Source of the DNA: a virus
Direction: 5' to 3' (one strand)
Length of the DNA stretch: 30,738 bases
IMG/VR virus record: IMGVR_UViG_3300031787_000579
Span: 1-30,738 of that record
Shown here one piece after another: positions 14,802 to 22,048 of this stretch. Each line of letters begins with the position of its first letter. Position 1 is the first letter of the stretch. The notes below the pieces were generated by a model. The model did not search any database, was not told where the DNA came from, and saw only the letters and a list, made by a program, of their open reading frames with translations. Made by a program: the position numbers and the translations under genes.

Positions 14802-17563
14802 TGACTTATGATGACTACATCGAACAGACTAGATCTCAAAAAATTCTACTTGCACACATAGAGGCAAAGCAAAAACATAAGTTATTCACATTAGTCTCTG
14901 GATCAATCTATAAAAAATCAGTTAATTATTTTGTTGTCAATGTCACAGTAGATGGCACAGATCTTTCAATGGCATCTAGTGAAGCTCTACTTCCTGGTGA
15001 GTTCTACTTTAAACCTGAGACATCAGAGTTATTTGTTAGACTCACAGATGGTGCAAATCCAATAACAAAAAGTGTCTATGTCACTTATAGACTATTCTTT
15101 TCAAACATACCTACACAGGCACCCTGGGACATGGCATCTGGTTCATTGGTTGACTATGACTCAAGGATCTCATCAATAGGATCTCTTAAGCTTGAGTTAG
15201 ACTTTGAGCAAACAGGAATAAGTTTAGAAACAGACTCATCTATAAGTTTTCAGAATAACGATGGATTTTGGGAAGACAAATTTGATGTTTTAATATTTGA
15301 GAATAATGTAGTGAGATTTTGGTCATGGTCAAAGTCACTAGCAATCTCTCAAGCTAAGTTAATCTATAGGGGCCTAGTCTCAGACAAGTCCTACAATGAC
15401 AAGGAAGTTTCTTTTAACCTTAAAGATGATCTTTCTAAGCTCAGAAGAAAAGTCTCGATGCCATTATTCTCTAGTCTAGATGGTGAGGTGGATCCATCTA
15501 TCCTTAATAAACCCAAGAGACTTGTCTTTGGTAAGGTAGATAAACTCTCACTTACTGGATGTGATAAGGTCCTGGATGGTTATCCATTAACAGGTTTACT
15601 TGATGGTGATGCAGATAGAAACTTACTACCAGGCACAGTGTCTGGGACATCAGGACAAAACCAGATCAATGGTGTAGGCACTGACTTTCTCACATCACTT
15701 TCTGCAGATGATAAGATCACCATCATAAGTTTCTTTAATGAATATAGCTACACAGTTGACACAGTGGTGAGCAACACACAGATCATTATAAATGGATCAA
15801 TTTCAGTTAGCTTTTCAGGTGCAACAATTAGGACCAATGAGATCGAAAATAATCTCATCACAGGTGTGGGCACAGCATTTAAAACTGAGCTATCCCCTAA
15901 TGATAAAATAAGCATTGAGATCAATGATGTGGTCCAGGACTTCACAGTCTCAGCAATTAACTCAGACACAGAGATCCTGATCAATGAGGAGCTAGAAACT
16001 AGCTTTGAAGACAAGACTGCAGTCAACACACCTGAGATAAACTATAGATATAAAAACAGGAAGTGGCACATTGCGGGCCATAAGTTAAGACAATACTCAG
16101 TCAACATCACTGAGATTGTGGACATTAACATAGTAAGAGTAGATGACCTTAGTGATCTGGAGGATGGGGACAACATATCCATAAATGGTCAATACTATAA
16201 GATCATTAGGATTGTTAATAATGAGATAAGACTTAATCAGTCTTTCAGGACCGCAGTCATAGTGGGTGATCTACTCACAAAGATCCCACTTAATTTTGCC
16301 TATCTCAACAAACAGAAATTTACTCTTAACAGAGACTTTTATCTAAGCAATAACACAAATGATTGTTACATAGAGTTTGATGACCTGGCAGAGTTTAACG
16401 TGGCACCAATAAGGTCCATCAATACTTCATTTACTTTTGTTAATGGATCGGACACAGTCACCATCTCTGCATCAGACATTGATCTAACTCAGTTGATTAA
16501 ACCAAGAGACTGGATCAAGGCAAAGACTGTCTTAATTGATGACTATAATGAGGTCCTCAGTGTCTCTACTAATGAGATAAAATTGAGGATCCCAGTTGAT
16601 TATGATTTCACAGGATCATTAAGTTTCAAATCTCCTAACTACATAGGAGATGACTCTATCATCACAACAGACTGCATTGGTCTTGAGTATAATAATGAGT
16701 GGGTGAGATATCCATCACAGGCCGTGCAATATGTGATCGAAAATGCAGGATTTGAAAACATAAACACAGGATCATTTGATCAGGCAGAGGATGATGGAAG
16801 GTTTGAACTATGTGCCTTTTATCCAGAAAACATTGGTGATGACATAGCAACAGTCAGGGACATTGTGACTGATATCAATGGATCTATATTTGGATCTCTC
16901 TACCTTGATCAGAATTTTGATCTTGCCTATAAGGTACTAAATGCGGACAAGCCAACAGACATGGAAGTCATTAAGGATGAGGACATAATTAATTTTAGTG
17001 TGTCTTCAAAATCAGACATCATAAACAGTGTCCTGGTAAACTATAAACAAGAGACAGATCAAAACACTGGATCAATAGTCCAGAGCAATTTCATACTAGA
17101 GTCAGACTTTGTGAATGAAGCAATTGGAAAGGTTGAGCAAAAGACCTTGGACCTTAAGCTTTATAAAGAGTCAGAGGCAAACATTATTGCCCAAAGGTTT
17201 CTTTTCTTTAAGTCATTAACGCAGTCAGTTGTTACAGTCAGAACTAAGCTTAAGCTATCCAATAAGTCCATAAATGATGTTATTTATTTGGACCTAGATA
17301 GACTTTATCGACGTTATGGAAATTCAACCAATAAGAAATCAGGGATCATTAACATGATCACCAGGGATGGATCAAACACAGTGGTCCAGTTTAATGATCT
17401 GGCCAATCTATTCTCAAGAGTTTCTACCATTGCAGACAATTCCACACCTGATTTTGTGGCAGACTCTGAGGATGTGGACAAGGTTGGCTACATTGTAGAT
17501 AATCAAATGGAAGGTCCAGACATTAGTAGTGAAGTAGGCATAGGCAACAATTTAATAGGTTAA
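14801..17563 (+). CDS. Large tail hub/tip protein (Tal-like) with internal beta repeats
   Basis: A 920-residue protein in the position of the tail-associated hub. Residues 1-225 hold a hub-like domain (KILLAHIEAKQKHKLFTL, DMASGSLVDYDSRI, LIYRGLVSD). Residues about 277-342 and 346-406 are two related beta repeats with the pattern N.I.GVGT.F...LS..DKI....N...T...V...S.T.I.IN. Related but weaker units appear around 430-497 and 536-608. The C-terminal part (about 640-900) is alpha/beta, with DQNFDLAYKVLNADKPTDME and a helix ending in LDLDRLYRRYGN. Peptidase or lysozyme motifs are not visible. Family identity is uncertain but size and synteny strongly suggest the central fibre/hub. Confidence 0.72.
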   Translation: MTYDDYIEQTRSQKILLAHIEAKQKHKLFTLVSGSIYKKSVNYFVVNVTVDGTDLSMASSEALLPGEFYFKPETSELFVRLTDGANPITKSVYVTYRLFFSNIPTQAPWDMASGSLVDYDSRISSIGSLKLELDFEQTGISLETDSSISFQNNDGFWEDKFDVLIFENNVVRFWSWSKSLAISQAKLIYRGLVSDKSYNDKEVSFNLKDDLSKLRRKVSMPLFSSLDGEVDPSILNKPKRLVFGKVDKLSLTGCDKVLDGYPLTGLLDGDADRNLLPGTVSGTSGQNQINGVGTDFLTSLSADDKITIISFFNEYSYTVDTVVSNTQIIINGSISVSFSGATIRTNEIENNLITGVGTAFKTELSPNDKISIEINDVVQDFTVSAINSDTEILINEELETSFEDKTAVNTPEINYRYKNRKWHIAGHKLRQYSVNITEIVDINIVRVDDLSDLEDGDNISINGQYYKIIRIVNNEIRLNQSFRTAVIVGDLLTKIPLNFAYLNKQKFTLNRDFYLSNNTNDCYIEFDDLAEFNVAPIRSINTSFTFVNGSDTVTISASDIDLTQLIKPRDWIKAKTVLIDDYNEVLSVSTNEIKLRIPVDYDFTGSLSFKSPNYIGDDSIITTDCIGLEYNNEWVRYPSQAVQYVIENAGFENINTGSFDQAEDDGRFELCAFYPENIGDDIATVRDIVTDINGSIFGSLYLDQNFDLAYKVLNADKPTDMEVIKDEDIINFSVSSKSDIINSVLVNYKQETDQNTGSIVQSNFILESDFVNEAIGKVEQKTLDLKLYKESEANIIAQRFLFFKSLTQSVVTVRTKLKLSNKSINDVIYLDLDRLYRRYGNSTNKKSGIINMITRDGSNTVVQFNDLANLFSRVSTIADNSTPDFVADSEDVDKVGYIVDNQMEGPDISSEVGIGNNLIG

Positions 17564-17567
17564 TAAA

Positions 17568-18074
17568 ATGGCATTTATAAACATTCCACCAAGTAGCTAT
17601 GCAGTAGGAAAGGCAACAAAAACAGAGCTTTTCGGAAATATAGTCAACAATCTGGAAGACCTTGATGATCGAATTAACACCATCTCAACAGGTGCAAATC
17701 CTATTGAGCTTATTGACTCAACTATAACATTGAAGTCATCAGTCTTGGGTGATGGTCTAATAGCTTACTATGAAGGTAAAAATACCTTTTTCATTTCACA
17801 GGTTAAACTTCAAATCTTTGAAAAGGGATTAATCACATCAGGCACATTATCAGTGGATGTGCTTAAGTCATCCACACTGGGTGGGGTTTACTCATCTCTT
17901 TTGACTACATCCATGTCAATTGATTTTGCCACAGCATCAGATTATGACTTTGTCTTGGCAGACTTTGCTTCAATCCCAGAGATTAATGCAGGTGAGTTTG
18001 TTAAGTTTAGAATTATTTCAACACCCTCTATTTTCCCTTTGGATTTTAGAATTTCATCTTTTGGAGCGGTTTAA
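17568..18074 (+). CDS. Small tail-tip protein, paralogue of 14322-14801
   Basis: A 168-residue protein with an N-terminal helical anchor (TKTELFGNIVNNLEDLDDRI) and a C-terminal beta domain alignable with that of 14322-14801, including the N/DFAT..D/NY motif. It starts five bases after the hub stop and overlaps the adhesin-like gene by one base. It is likely a distal fibre segment that links the hub to the adhesin. No ligand-binding motif is visible. Confidence 0.6.
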   Translation: MAFINIPPSSYAVGKATKTELFGNIVNNLEDLDDRINTISTGANPIELIDSTITLKSSVLGDGLIAYYEGKNTFFISQVKLQIFEKGLITSGTLSVDVLKSSTLGGVYSSLLTTSMSIDFATASDYDFVLADFASIPEINAGEFVKFRIISTPSIFPLDFRISSFGAV

Positions 18075-18709
18075 TGAGTGCAGCAAATATTATTTTAGGT
18101 GCAACAGGTGGCGGTGGTCTTTTAAGAGTTACCACTTTCACATCATCGGGCACATGGACTAAACAGGCAGACGTTTCAAGAGTCTTGGTTTATGTTGTGG
18201 GAGGTGGTGGCGGTGGTGGCGGTGCAAACAATTCATCAAGTGTCCCTGGTGGTGGAACTGGTGGGACAACATCTTTCGGTATCCATTGTAGTGCAACAGG
18301 TGGAGGTGGTGGCAGTGCTGTTGTCAATATTGGTGGTGCAGGATCTAGTGGAGACATTAACTTAAAGGGAAATCCTGGCCAATTTAGAACAACCAGTCCC
18401 AATCTTGCAGGAAGTGGTGGATCTAGTGCATTAGGCAATGGATCAGGTAGGGCTGCTCAAGCAAATGCAACATTTGGAGAAGCAGGATCAGTGGGTGGAG
18501 GTGGTGGCGGTGCTAGAAGTACAGGCACAACGGCAACTACCGCAACAGGTGGAAGTGGTGGTGGCTTATCAATAAAACTTATTCTATCCACATCACTAGG
18601 ATCAACAGAAACAGTCACAGTTGGTGGTGGTGGGGCAGGGGGGAATGGAGACTATGATGGTGGGGCAGGTGGTGCAGGTTTGGTTATAGTTTATGAATAT
18701 GGATATTAA
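18074..18709 (+). CDS. Glycine-rich adhesin / fibre tip protein
   Basis: A 211-residue protein with repeated poly-Gly blocks (VVGGGGGGGGANNSSS, TGGGGGSAVVNIGGAG, SVGGGGGGARSTG, TVGGGGAGGNGDYDGGAGGAG). It starts with RVTTFTSSGTWTK, the entry motif of glycine-rich phage tips, and ends AGLVIVYEYGY. Such proteins fold as packed polyglycine II helices with variable loops that recognise the host, as seen for T-even gp38-type adhesins. Host recognition is inferred from this type. The variable segments between Gly blocks would be the specificity loops. The GGT/GGC-rich DNA also gives long spurious antisense frames. Confidence 0.75.
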   Translation: MSAANIILGATGGGGLLRVTTFTSSGTWTKQADVSRVLVYVVGGGGGGGGANNSSSVPGGGTGGTTSFGIHCSATGGGGGSAVVNIGGAGSSGDINLKGNPGQFRTTSPNLAGSGGSSALGNGSGRAAQANATFGEAGSVGGGGGGARSTGTTATTATGGSGGGLSIKLILSTSLGSTETVTVGGGGAGGNGDYDGGAGGAGLVIVYEYGY

Positions 18710-18710
18710 T

Positions 18711-18905
18711 ATGAAAAATTTCGCAATTATAAACAATGGAATAGTTGAAAACATTATAGTCTGGGACACATCAAATGCTTATGATCCAATAGGACAGGCA
18801 GTTGAAATTCCAGATGGTGCATTTGTCAGCATAGGTTTCTTATATCAGGATGGTCAATTTGTTGATCCAAATCCACCTATTGAAGAAATCCCACAAGAGG
18901 CTTAA
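18711..18905 (+). CDS. Small fibre-associated protein
   Basis: A 64-residue protein. ATG 18711 is preferred over 18693 because it follows the adhesin stop by one base and gives the common phage opening MKNFAIINNGIVENIIVWD. This opening is frequent in small proteins beside fibre genes, sometimes annotated as fibre assembly or attachment proteins. The C-terminus is acidic and proline-rich (PNPPIEEIPQEA). A chaperone or capping role is speculation. Confidence 0.6.
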   Translation: MKNFAIINNGIVENIIVWDTSNAYDPIGQAVEIPDGAFVSIGFLYQDGQFVDPNPPIEEIPQEA

Positions 18906-18908
18906 TCC

Positions 18909-19118
18909 ATGAAAAGCCTAGACCAAAGGATCAAATCAATCATCTACTGGATCGGTCTAGGGATCTCATTAGTAGTCTATGCTCATGCCAATTTTTCCAC
19001 CACTAAGCAGGTTGAAAAACTTGAGGCAAAGATTGAAAGACAAGCAACATCAGATGACATTGCAAGACTTGAGGGCAAGATTGACACATTAACCATCTAC
19101 CTACTAGAGAGAAAATAA
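18909..19118 (+). CDS. Small membrane protein with coiled coil (lysis-module candidate)
   Basis: A 69-residue protein: one predicted membrane segment at about 10-27 ([16 protein letters not shown]), then a charged helix with heptads ([20 protein letters not shown]). The topology, N-terminal anchor followed by a coiled coil, resembles a short inner-membrane spanin or a holin accessory. It opens the lysis region just before the M15 endolysin. Function is inferred only. Confidence 0.5.
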   Translation: MKSLDQRIKSIIYWIGLGISLVVYAHANFSTTKQVEKLEAKIERQATSDDIARLEGKIDTLTIYLLERK

Positions 19119-19119
19119 G

Positions 19120-19257
19120 ATGCCATTAAAAAAAGGTAAGTCAAAAAAGACCATCTCCAAAAACATTTCCACATTAGTAGGGGAAGGAAAGTCTCAAAAA
19201 CAGGCAATTGCTATTGCATTAAGCAAAGCAGGCAAGAGTAAGAAGAAAAAGAAATGA
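19120..19257 (+). CDS. Small basic phage protein (45 aa)
   Basis: ATG 19120 to TGA 19257, starting one base after the preceding stop and overlapping the endolysin start by 4 bp (ATGA). The product begins [20 protein letters not shown], has [15 protein letters not shown] in the middle and ends in a lysine run. I recognise this as a widespread tiny phage protein of unknown function with the same opening and the same QA-AIAL-KAGK segment. It is strongly basic and may bind nucleic acid. Too short for most automatic gene finders. Confidence 0.8.
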   Translation: MPLKKGKSKKTISKNISTLVGEGKSQKQAIAIALSKAGKSKKKKK

Positions 19258-19625
19258 TCACAGTCAATGACTACCTAATGGGAAGGGATAAGCAGGATCC
19301 TTTGGATGTGCTTCAATTAAGGAATATGGCAGAGCTTCTCTCAAGAGTTAATCACCTACTGGCAAGTCTCAATTTTGATCCTAAAATCTCATCTGGTTAT
19401 AGACCACCAAGGATTAATAAATCCGTAGGTGGTGCAAAGATGTCAACCCACACAGTGTGTGCAGGCATTGACCTTATAGATCCAGAAAACAAGATAGGAA
19501 ACTTCCTTAAGAAAAATCCATTAATCCTTCAAAGGTATGACCTTTATTTAGAAAATCCAGATCACACACCTGGATGGATGCATTTAGATATTAAGCAGAG
19601 AAAGAATAGAATATTTAACCCTTAG
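19254..19625 (+). CDS. Endolysin, peptidase M15 (D-Ala-D-Ala / L-Ala-D-Glu type)
   Basis: A 123-residue peptidoglycan peptidase. It shows the M15 zinc site: SSGYRPP (46-52), then [16 protein letters not shown] with S64-x-H66-x6-D73, and WMHLDI with H110 and D112. The usual motif is S-x-H-x-x-G-x-A-x-D; here the Gly is Cys69 and Ala is shifted, but His66, Asp73 and His110 keep their spacing. It is short, a single catalytic domain without wall-binding repeats or signal peptide, so release would need a holin. Neighbours are small membrane proteins. Confidence 0.85.
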   Translation: MITVNDYLMGRDKQDPLDVLQLRNMAELLSRVNHLLASLNFDPKISSGYRPPRINKSVGGAKMSTHTVCAGIDLIDPENKIGNFLKKNPLILQRYDLYLENPDHTPGWMHLDIKQRKNRIFNP

Positions 19626-19634
19626 GAGAATAAC

Positions 19635-19889
19635 ATGGAACAGATGCTATTATTTTTTAAACCAATGATTGAAGCTTATGCAGGTCAATTTGGCCCTGCT
19701 ATCCAGATCATCTCTATCATCGGATCACTCAGACTTGTGATTAAACCGGCCATGGAATTATTTAAAGCTTATGTGGCAATCACACCAAGCAAATCAGATG
19801 ATCATCTGCCTGGTAAGTTTGAAAACTCAAAGGCTTATAAAGCAGTTGTTTTTTCTCTAGACTGGTTTGCTTCAATCAAACTTAAATGA
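19635..19889 (+). CDS. Small membrane-associated protein (holin candidate)
   Basis: An 84-residue protein with a hydrophobic segment at about 19-45 (GPAIQIISIIGSLRLVIKPAM) interrupted by Arg and Lys, and an ending DWFASIKLK. I recall similar small phage proteins with the G-LR-KP motif and SIK ending near lysis genes. It follows the endolysin with AGGAGAATAAC as ribosome binding site. A holin or holin regulator role is possible by position; one weak membrane helix is not enough to settle it. Confidence 0.45.
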   Translation: MEQMLLFFKPMIEAYAGQFGPAIQIISIIGSLRLVIKPAMELFKAYVAITPSKSDDHLPGKFENSKAYKAVVFSLDWFASIKLK

Positions 19890-20137
19890 TGACTCTAGTT
19901 TCTTCCCTCATTGGTGCAGTTGAGGCAGGTCTTAAACTTTGGGGCACCAAAGAGGGGAGGAAATACCTTGATGAATTATTGGAATTAAAGCAAGAGTGGG
20001 CAAATGAATATAACAAAGAAATTGATCAAAGGTCTGATGCTAAGCTTGATCTTATTGAACAACGGATCATGCTCATCAGTGAAATATTCTCTGCCTCAAT
20101 TGGAAGTCAGAACACTAAGGATCTGCAAAACCCTTGA
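19886..20137 (+). CDS. Amphipathic helical protein in lysis module
   Basis: An 83-residue helical protein. The N-terminus (TLVSSLIGAVEAGLKLW) is weakly hydrophobic or amphipathic; the rest is charged (YLDELLELKQEWANEYN, DLIEQRIMLISEIF). It overlaps the previous gene by 4 bp (ATGA) and contains the start of another gene in a different frame at 20004. An inner-membrane spanin would show a clear anchor, which is missing, so the spanin idea is weak here. It may instead bind the membrane from inside. Confidence 0.5.
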   Translation: MMTLVSSLIGAVEAGLKLWGTKEGRKYLDELLELKQEWANEYNKEIDQRSDAKLDLIEQRIMLISEIFSASIGSQNTKDLQNP

Positions 20138-20297
20138 TGGGTTCTGTTATAACTATGAGGTATGTGTTAAGAAGTTTCTTGGCATGTGTCTCAAAAGAGA
20201 GATAGCAGAGGATAAGATTTACTTTTCAGACAAAGAAAAGATCAAAGAATTAATGGATAAAAACTTCCACCTTAAGGCAAGAAAGAAACTTATCTAA
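20004..20297 (+). CDS. Putative lipoprotein overlapping the previous gene (o-spanin candidate)
   Basis: A 97-residue frame that starts 134 bp inside the preceding gene and runs 160 bp beyond it, so at least its second half is likely coding. It opens with K/T-rich residues, a hydrophobic run (GLMLSLILLNNGSC) and a Cys at 23, followed by six more Cys-rich or polar segments (CKTLDGFCYNYEVC). The overlap of a lipoprotein-type gene with an upstream frame resembles Rz/Rz1. The lipobox is poor (N-G-S-C, no L/V at -3), so lipidation is uncertain. A weak GAGTGG site precedes ATG 20004. Confidence 0.5.
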   Translation: MNITKKLIKGLMLSLILLNNGSCSSVKYSLPQLEVRTLRICKTLDGFCYNYEVCVKKFLGMCLKREIAEDKIYFSDKEKIKELMDKNFHLKARKKLI

Positions 20298-20474
20298 ATG
20301 GATAAGGCAAAAAAAGAGTCTATGGAAAGACTCAAAAACAGACTAGAACAATTCAAGCTTAACCTTAGACTGGCATCCCAGGAAAATGATACTTGTGACA
20401 TTAAGTTTTGGACCAAGCAAATAAAAATGACTGAGTTAATTATCAAATGTCTTGATCAAGATAAGAAGACTTAG
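20298..20474 (+). CDS. Small helical protein (58 aa)
   Basis: ATG 20298 immediately follows the preceding stop TAA (20295-20297). It encodes 58 residues: a charged helix (KKESMERLKNRLEQFKLNLR) and a second helix with TELIIKCLDQ. I do not recognise it. Its last 32 bp overlap the end of the opposite-strand RusA-like gene, so the two transcription units converge here. It is too short for many gene finders but is well packed behind its neighbour. Confidence 0.55.
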   Translation: MDKAKKESMERLKNRLEQFKLNLRLASQENDTCDIKFWTKQIKMTELIIKCLDQDKKT

Positions 20475-20898
20475 GGGCATTTATTAACTTAATCCTAACA
20501 ATGCAAGACCAAGTCTCTCTGGGCCATGGGTTCTTTGAGATAGATGCCTGGGTGATCTGACTATCATCTACTCCAATCCTCTTAAATAATGCATCCTCAA
20601 GGATTTTAAAAGCATTAGTCACATCTATGCACTTCTCATTAATAGTGCCTTTCTTGGTGAAAAATTCATGCTGAGGCACAAAGATCTCCACATCAAAACT
20701 AAAGGCATGTTTGGACCTAACAAAGTTAAGACCAATGCCACGCAGTAAATCATCAAATGGTTTGAGGTGTGTGTTTAATTCCCTTTCATAGTTGACTGCC
20801 TTAGATGACTTGATCATGATCCTGCGTCTAGAGTGGAGAGTAAACTTAGAGTTTATTGATAGGGGTTTAATAGGGATTTGGAGAGAGATTTCCTTCAT
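20443..20898 (-). CDS. RusA-like Holliday junction resolvase
   Basis: A 151-residue protein. RusA-family hallmarks: the N-terminal strand (ISLQIPIKPLSINSK), then KCIDVTNAFKILEDALFK with acidic residues D92 and D102 and K98, followed by IGVDDSQI (D111, D112) and a lysine near 122. RusA proteins are dimeric nucleases that cut four-way junctions. In phages they resolve branches before packaging or during recombination. It lies downstream in the leftward unit that also encodes Erf, SSB and an exonuclease. Its start (20898) is near a rightward tiny frame at 20927. Confidence 0.75.
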   Translation of the reverse strand: MKEISLQIPIKPLSINSKFTLHSRRRIMIKSSKAVNYERELNTHLKPFDDLLRGIGLNFVRSKHAFSFDVEIFVPQHEFFTKKGTINEKCIDVTNAFKILEDALFKRIGVDDSQITQASISKNPWPRETWSCIVRIKLINAPKSSYLDQDI

Positions 20899-20926
20899 CC
20901 CATAATTAAACTGGTTAAGTTAAAAA

Positions 20927-21016
20927 ATGACAATGAAGGAAGTTGATTTTAGAATTAATTTAGTGGCCCCATTAATGTGTGTGGTGGCGGTCACTGGGCT
21001 TGGTTGTTACGGATGA
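20927..21016 (+). CDS. Possible 29-residue hydrophobic peptide
   Basis: ATG 20927 to TGA 21014-21016 on the plus strand, in the gap between two minus-strand genes. The peptide has a hydrophobic core (INLVAPLMCVVAVTGLGCYG) and a charged start. Its stop lies in the loop/arm boundary of a strong hairpin followed by T-runs. No good ribosome binding site is visible (AAAAA precedes it), so it may be chance. Listed because the peptide plus terminator forms a neat unit. Confidence 0.2.
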   Translation: MTMKEVDFRINLVAPLMCVVAVTGLGCYG

Positions 21017-21045
21017 CAATCAGGCCCTTTTAATTATTTCTTTTT
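20996..21045 (+). terminator. Rightward terminator in the 20.9-21.0 kb gap
   Basis: A 12-bp stem (20996-21007 with 21016-21027) has two G-T pairs, is GC-closed by GGGC/GCCC, and carries an 8-base loop. On the plus strand it is followed by TTTTAATTATTTCTTTTT (21028-21045). The T-runs are only on the plus-strand 3' side, so it should stop rightward transcripts from the late/lysis genes, beyond the RusA gene. Confidence 0.65.
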
Positions 21046-21258
21046 AACTGGTTTCTTTGCAGGTTTCTTGTCAGTTTTCTTTGCTACTTTCTTCACAATC
21101 TTAGTGTTCTTTTTCACAGATTTCCCCTTGTAAAATTTATAGGCATTTAGCCATGTGGTTAATAGAATTCCATAATAATTAACTGGCAGTCCTTCCTTAT
21201 CAAAAAAGGAAAGAAAGTCATTTCTTATTTCTAGTAAACTTGACTCGGACAATTTCAT
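21034..21258 (-). CDS. Small protein with lysine-rich histone-like tail
   Basis: A 74-residue protein. Residues 1-45 form a helical head (SLLEIRNDFLSFFDKEG, GILLTTWLNAYKFYKG). Residues 46-74 are almost only K, V, A, P and T with KK-PAKK repeats, like histone H1 or bacterial H1-like tails. Such tails bind DNA or RNA nonspecifically. AAGGAT lies 10 bp before the ATG. Function is unknown; nucleic-acid binding is inferred from composition. It lies second-last in the leftward unit. Confidence 0.65.
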   Translation of the reverse strand: MKLSESSLLEIRNDFLSFFDKEGLPVNYYGILLTTWLNAYKFYKGKSVKKNTKIVKKVAKKTDKKPAKKPVKKK

Positions 21259-21355
21259 AGCCTGTTATCCTTTTATTTAAAGTCACTTTCTTAAGGTTCC
21301 ATCCAAAGATTAAACCCAAGCTGAAAATTTTCAATGCCTCAAGTTCACTGATCAT
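21218..21355 (-). CDS. Possible 45-residue protein overlapping both neighbours
   Basis: ATG at 21355 is preceded by AAAGGG, a good ribosome binding site with 4-5 bases spacing, and the frame runs to TGA at 21218. It overlaps the end of the metalloprotease-like gene by 11 bp and the start of the lysine-tail gene by 41 bp. The product has a short hydrophobic stretch (IFSLGLIFGW) and a basic C-terminus. It fills an otherwise empty 86-bp gap. I do not recognise it. Confidence 0.35.
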   Translation of the reverse strand: MISELEALKIFSLGLIFGWNLKKVTLNKRITGYEIVRVKFTRNKK

Positions 21356-21779
21356 AGATCCCTTTGCAATACTTGGCAAAGATATTTGCAGCCTTGTAAG
21401 GCACAGTCTCTAGATTATACTTGTTGGGAGTATTTCCCAGATGGGAAAACCCACAAAGGTGAGTGGCTTCATGGTAGATGTTTTCAATCCTATCCAGTAG
21501 GGGCAGATCTAGTTTTCTTTCATTCACGTAGATTGTTTCCCCATCTGCATATCCAATGACCTTGGACCATGGATTGAGAGTCTTGTAGAGTTTGACATCA
21601 ATCTCAAGACCAAACATGAGATTTCTTAATCTATTGGCCACAGTGAAACTATCATGCATGGTGTGGTTAAACTCTGCCTGGGATATAAGATCCAGAAAGT
21701 CTTTATCCTGGTAGTGCATCATCACTATTCTGCACGCTTCTCTGGTAGTTGGGTGATTAAAGTGCATGCTTATTTTCAT
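21345..21779 (-). CDS. Zinc metalloprotease-like protein with HEXXHXXGXXH motif
   Basis: A 144-residue protein. IYHEATHLCGFSHLGN contains H103-E104-x-x-H107-x-x-G110-x-x-H113, the full metzincin-type zinc signature, with an acidic helix before it (LPLLDRIENI). In metzincins the three His bind zinc and Glu activates water. A Met-turn is not evident and the protein is small, so it may be a minimal or divergent zincin. No signal peptide is seen, so it would act in the cytoplasm. It is joined to the upstream gene by a TAATG-type junction and lies in the leftward early unit. Confidence 0.65.
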   Translation of the reverse strand: MKISMHFNHPTTREACRIVMMHYQDKDFLDLISQAEFNHTMHDSFTVANRLRNLMFGLEIDVKLYKTLNPWSKVIGYADGETIYVNERKLDLPLLDRIENIYHEATHLCGFSHLGNTPNKYNLETVPYKAANIFAKYCKGIYDQ

Positions 21780-22048
21780 TATAACTCCCCATGAATTTTA
21801 GTAGATTTTGCATCCCCTGAATAAGCTTTTTCTTCCCATTGAATTCCACTAGATAAAGGGTTTTGCCTTTCAATCTTGACTTCCTGATGACCATCGGGGA
21901 AGTGATCATTTCTGATTTCTTCACAACAGTTAAAGACTTTTTCATTTGATGATGTGATCCCTATAGATGTTAGTAGGTCTAATTTAGACTCCATGTCTTT
22001 CTCATAGTTGAGAAGCGACAATAGTAGAAACTTAATATGATCCTTCAT
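21779..22048 (-). CDS. Hypothetical early protein (89 aa)
   Basis: Start ATG 22048 is chosen because GAGGAG lies just before it and the upstream gene's stop overlaps it (ATGA); an in-frame start at 22072 would overlap that gene more. The product is helical at the N-terminus (HIKFLLLSLLNYEKDMESKL) and polar at the C-terminus. I do not recognise it. A second frame (21757-21945) exists in the same stretch but has worse boundaries. Confidence 0.55.
   Translation of the reverse strand: MKDHIKFLLLSLLNYEKDMESKLDLLTSIGITSSNEKVFNCCEEIRNDHFPDGHQEVKIERQNPLSSGIQWEEKAYSGDAKSTKIHGEL

Noticed and set aside
18190-18438. Proline-rich antisense frame under the adhesin
   Set aside because: GGT/GGC glycine runs always read as Pro/Thr on the other strand; no start site.
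21757-21945. Lysine-rich 62-residue frame on the minus strand
   Set aside because: It overlaps the better-bounded 21779-22048 frame, which has a strong site before its start and tight junctions at both ends.
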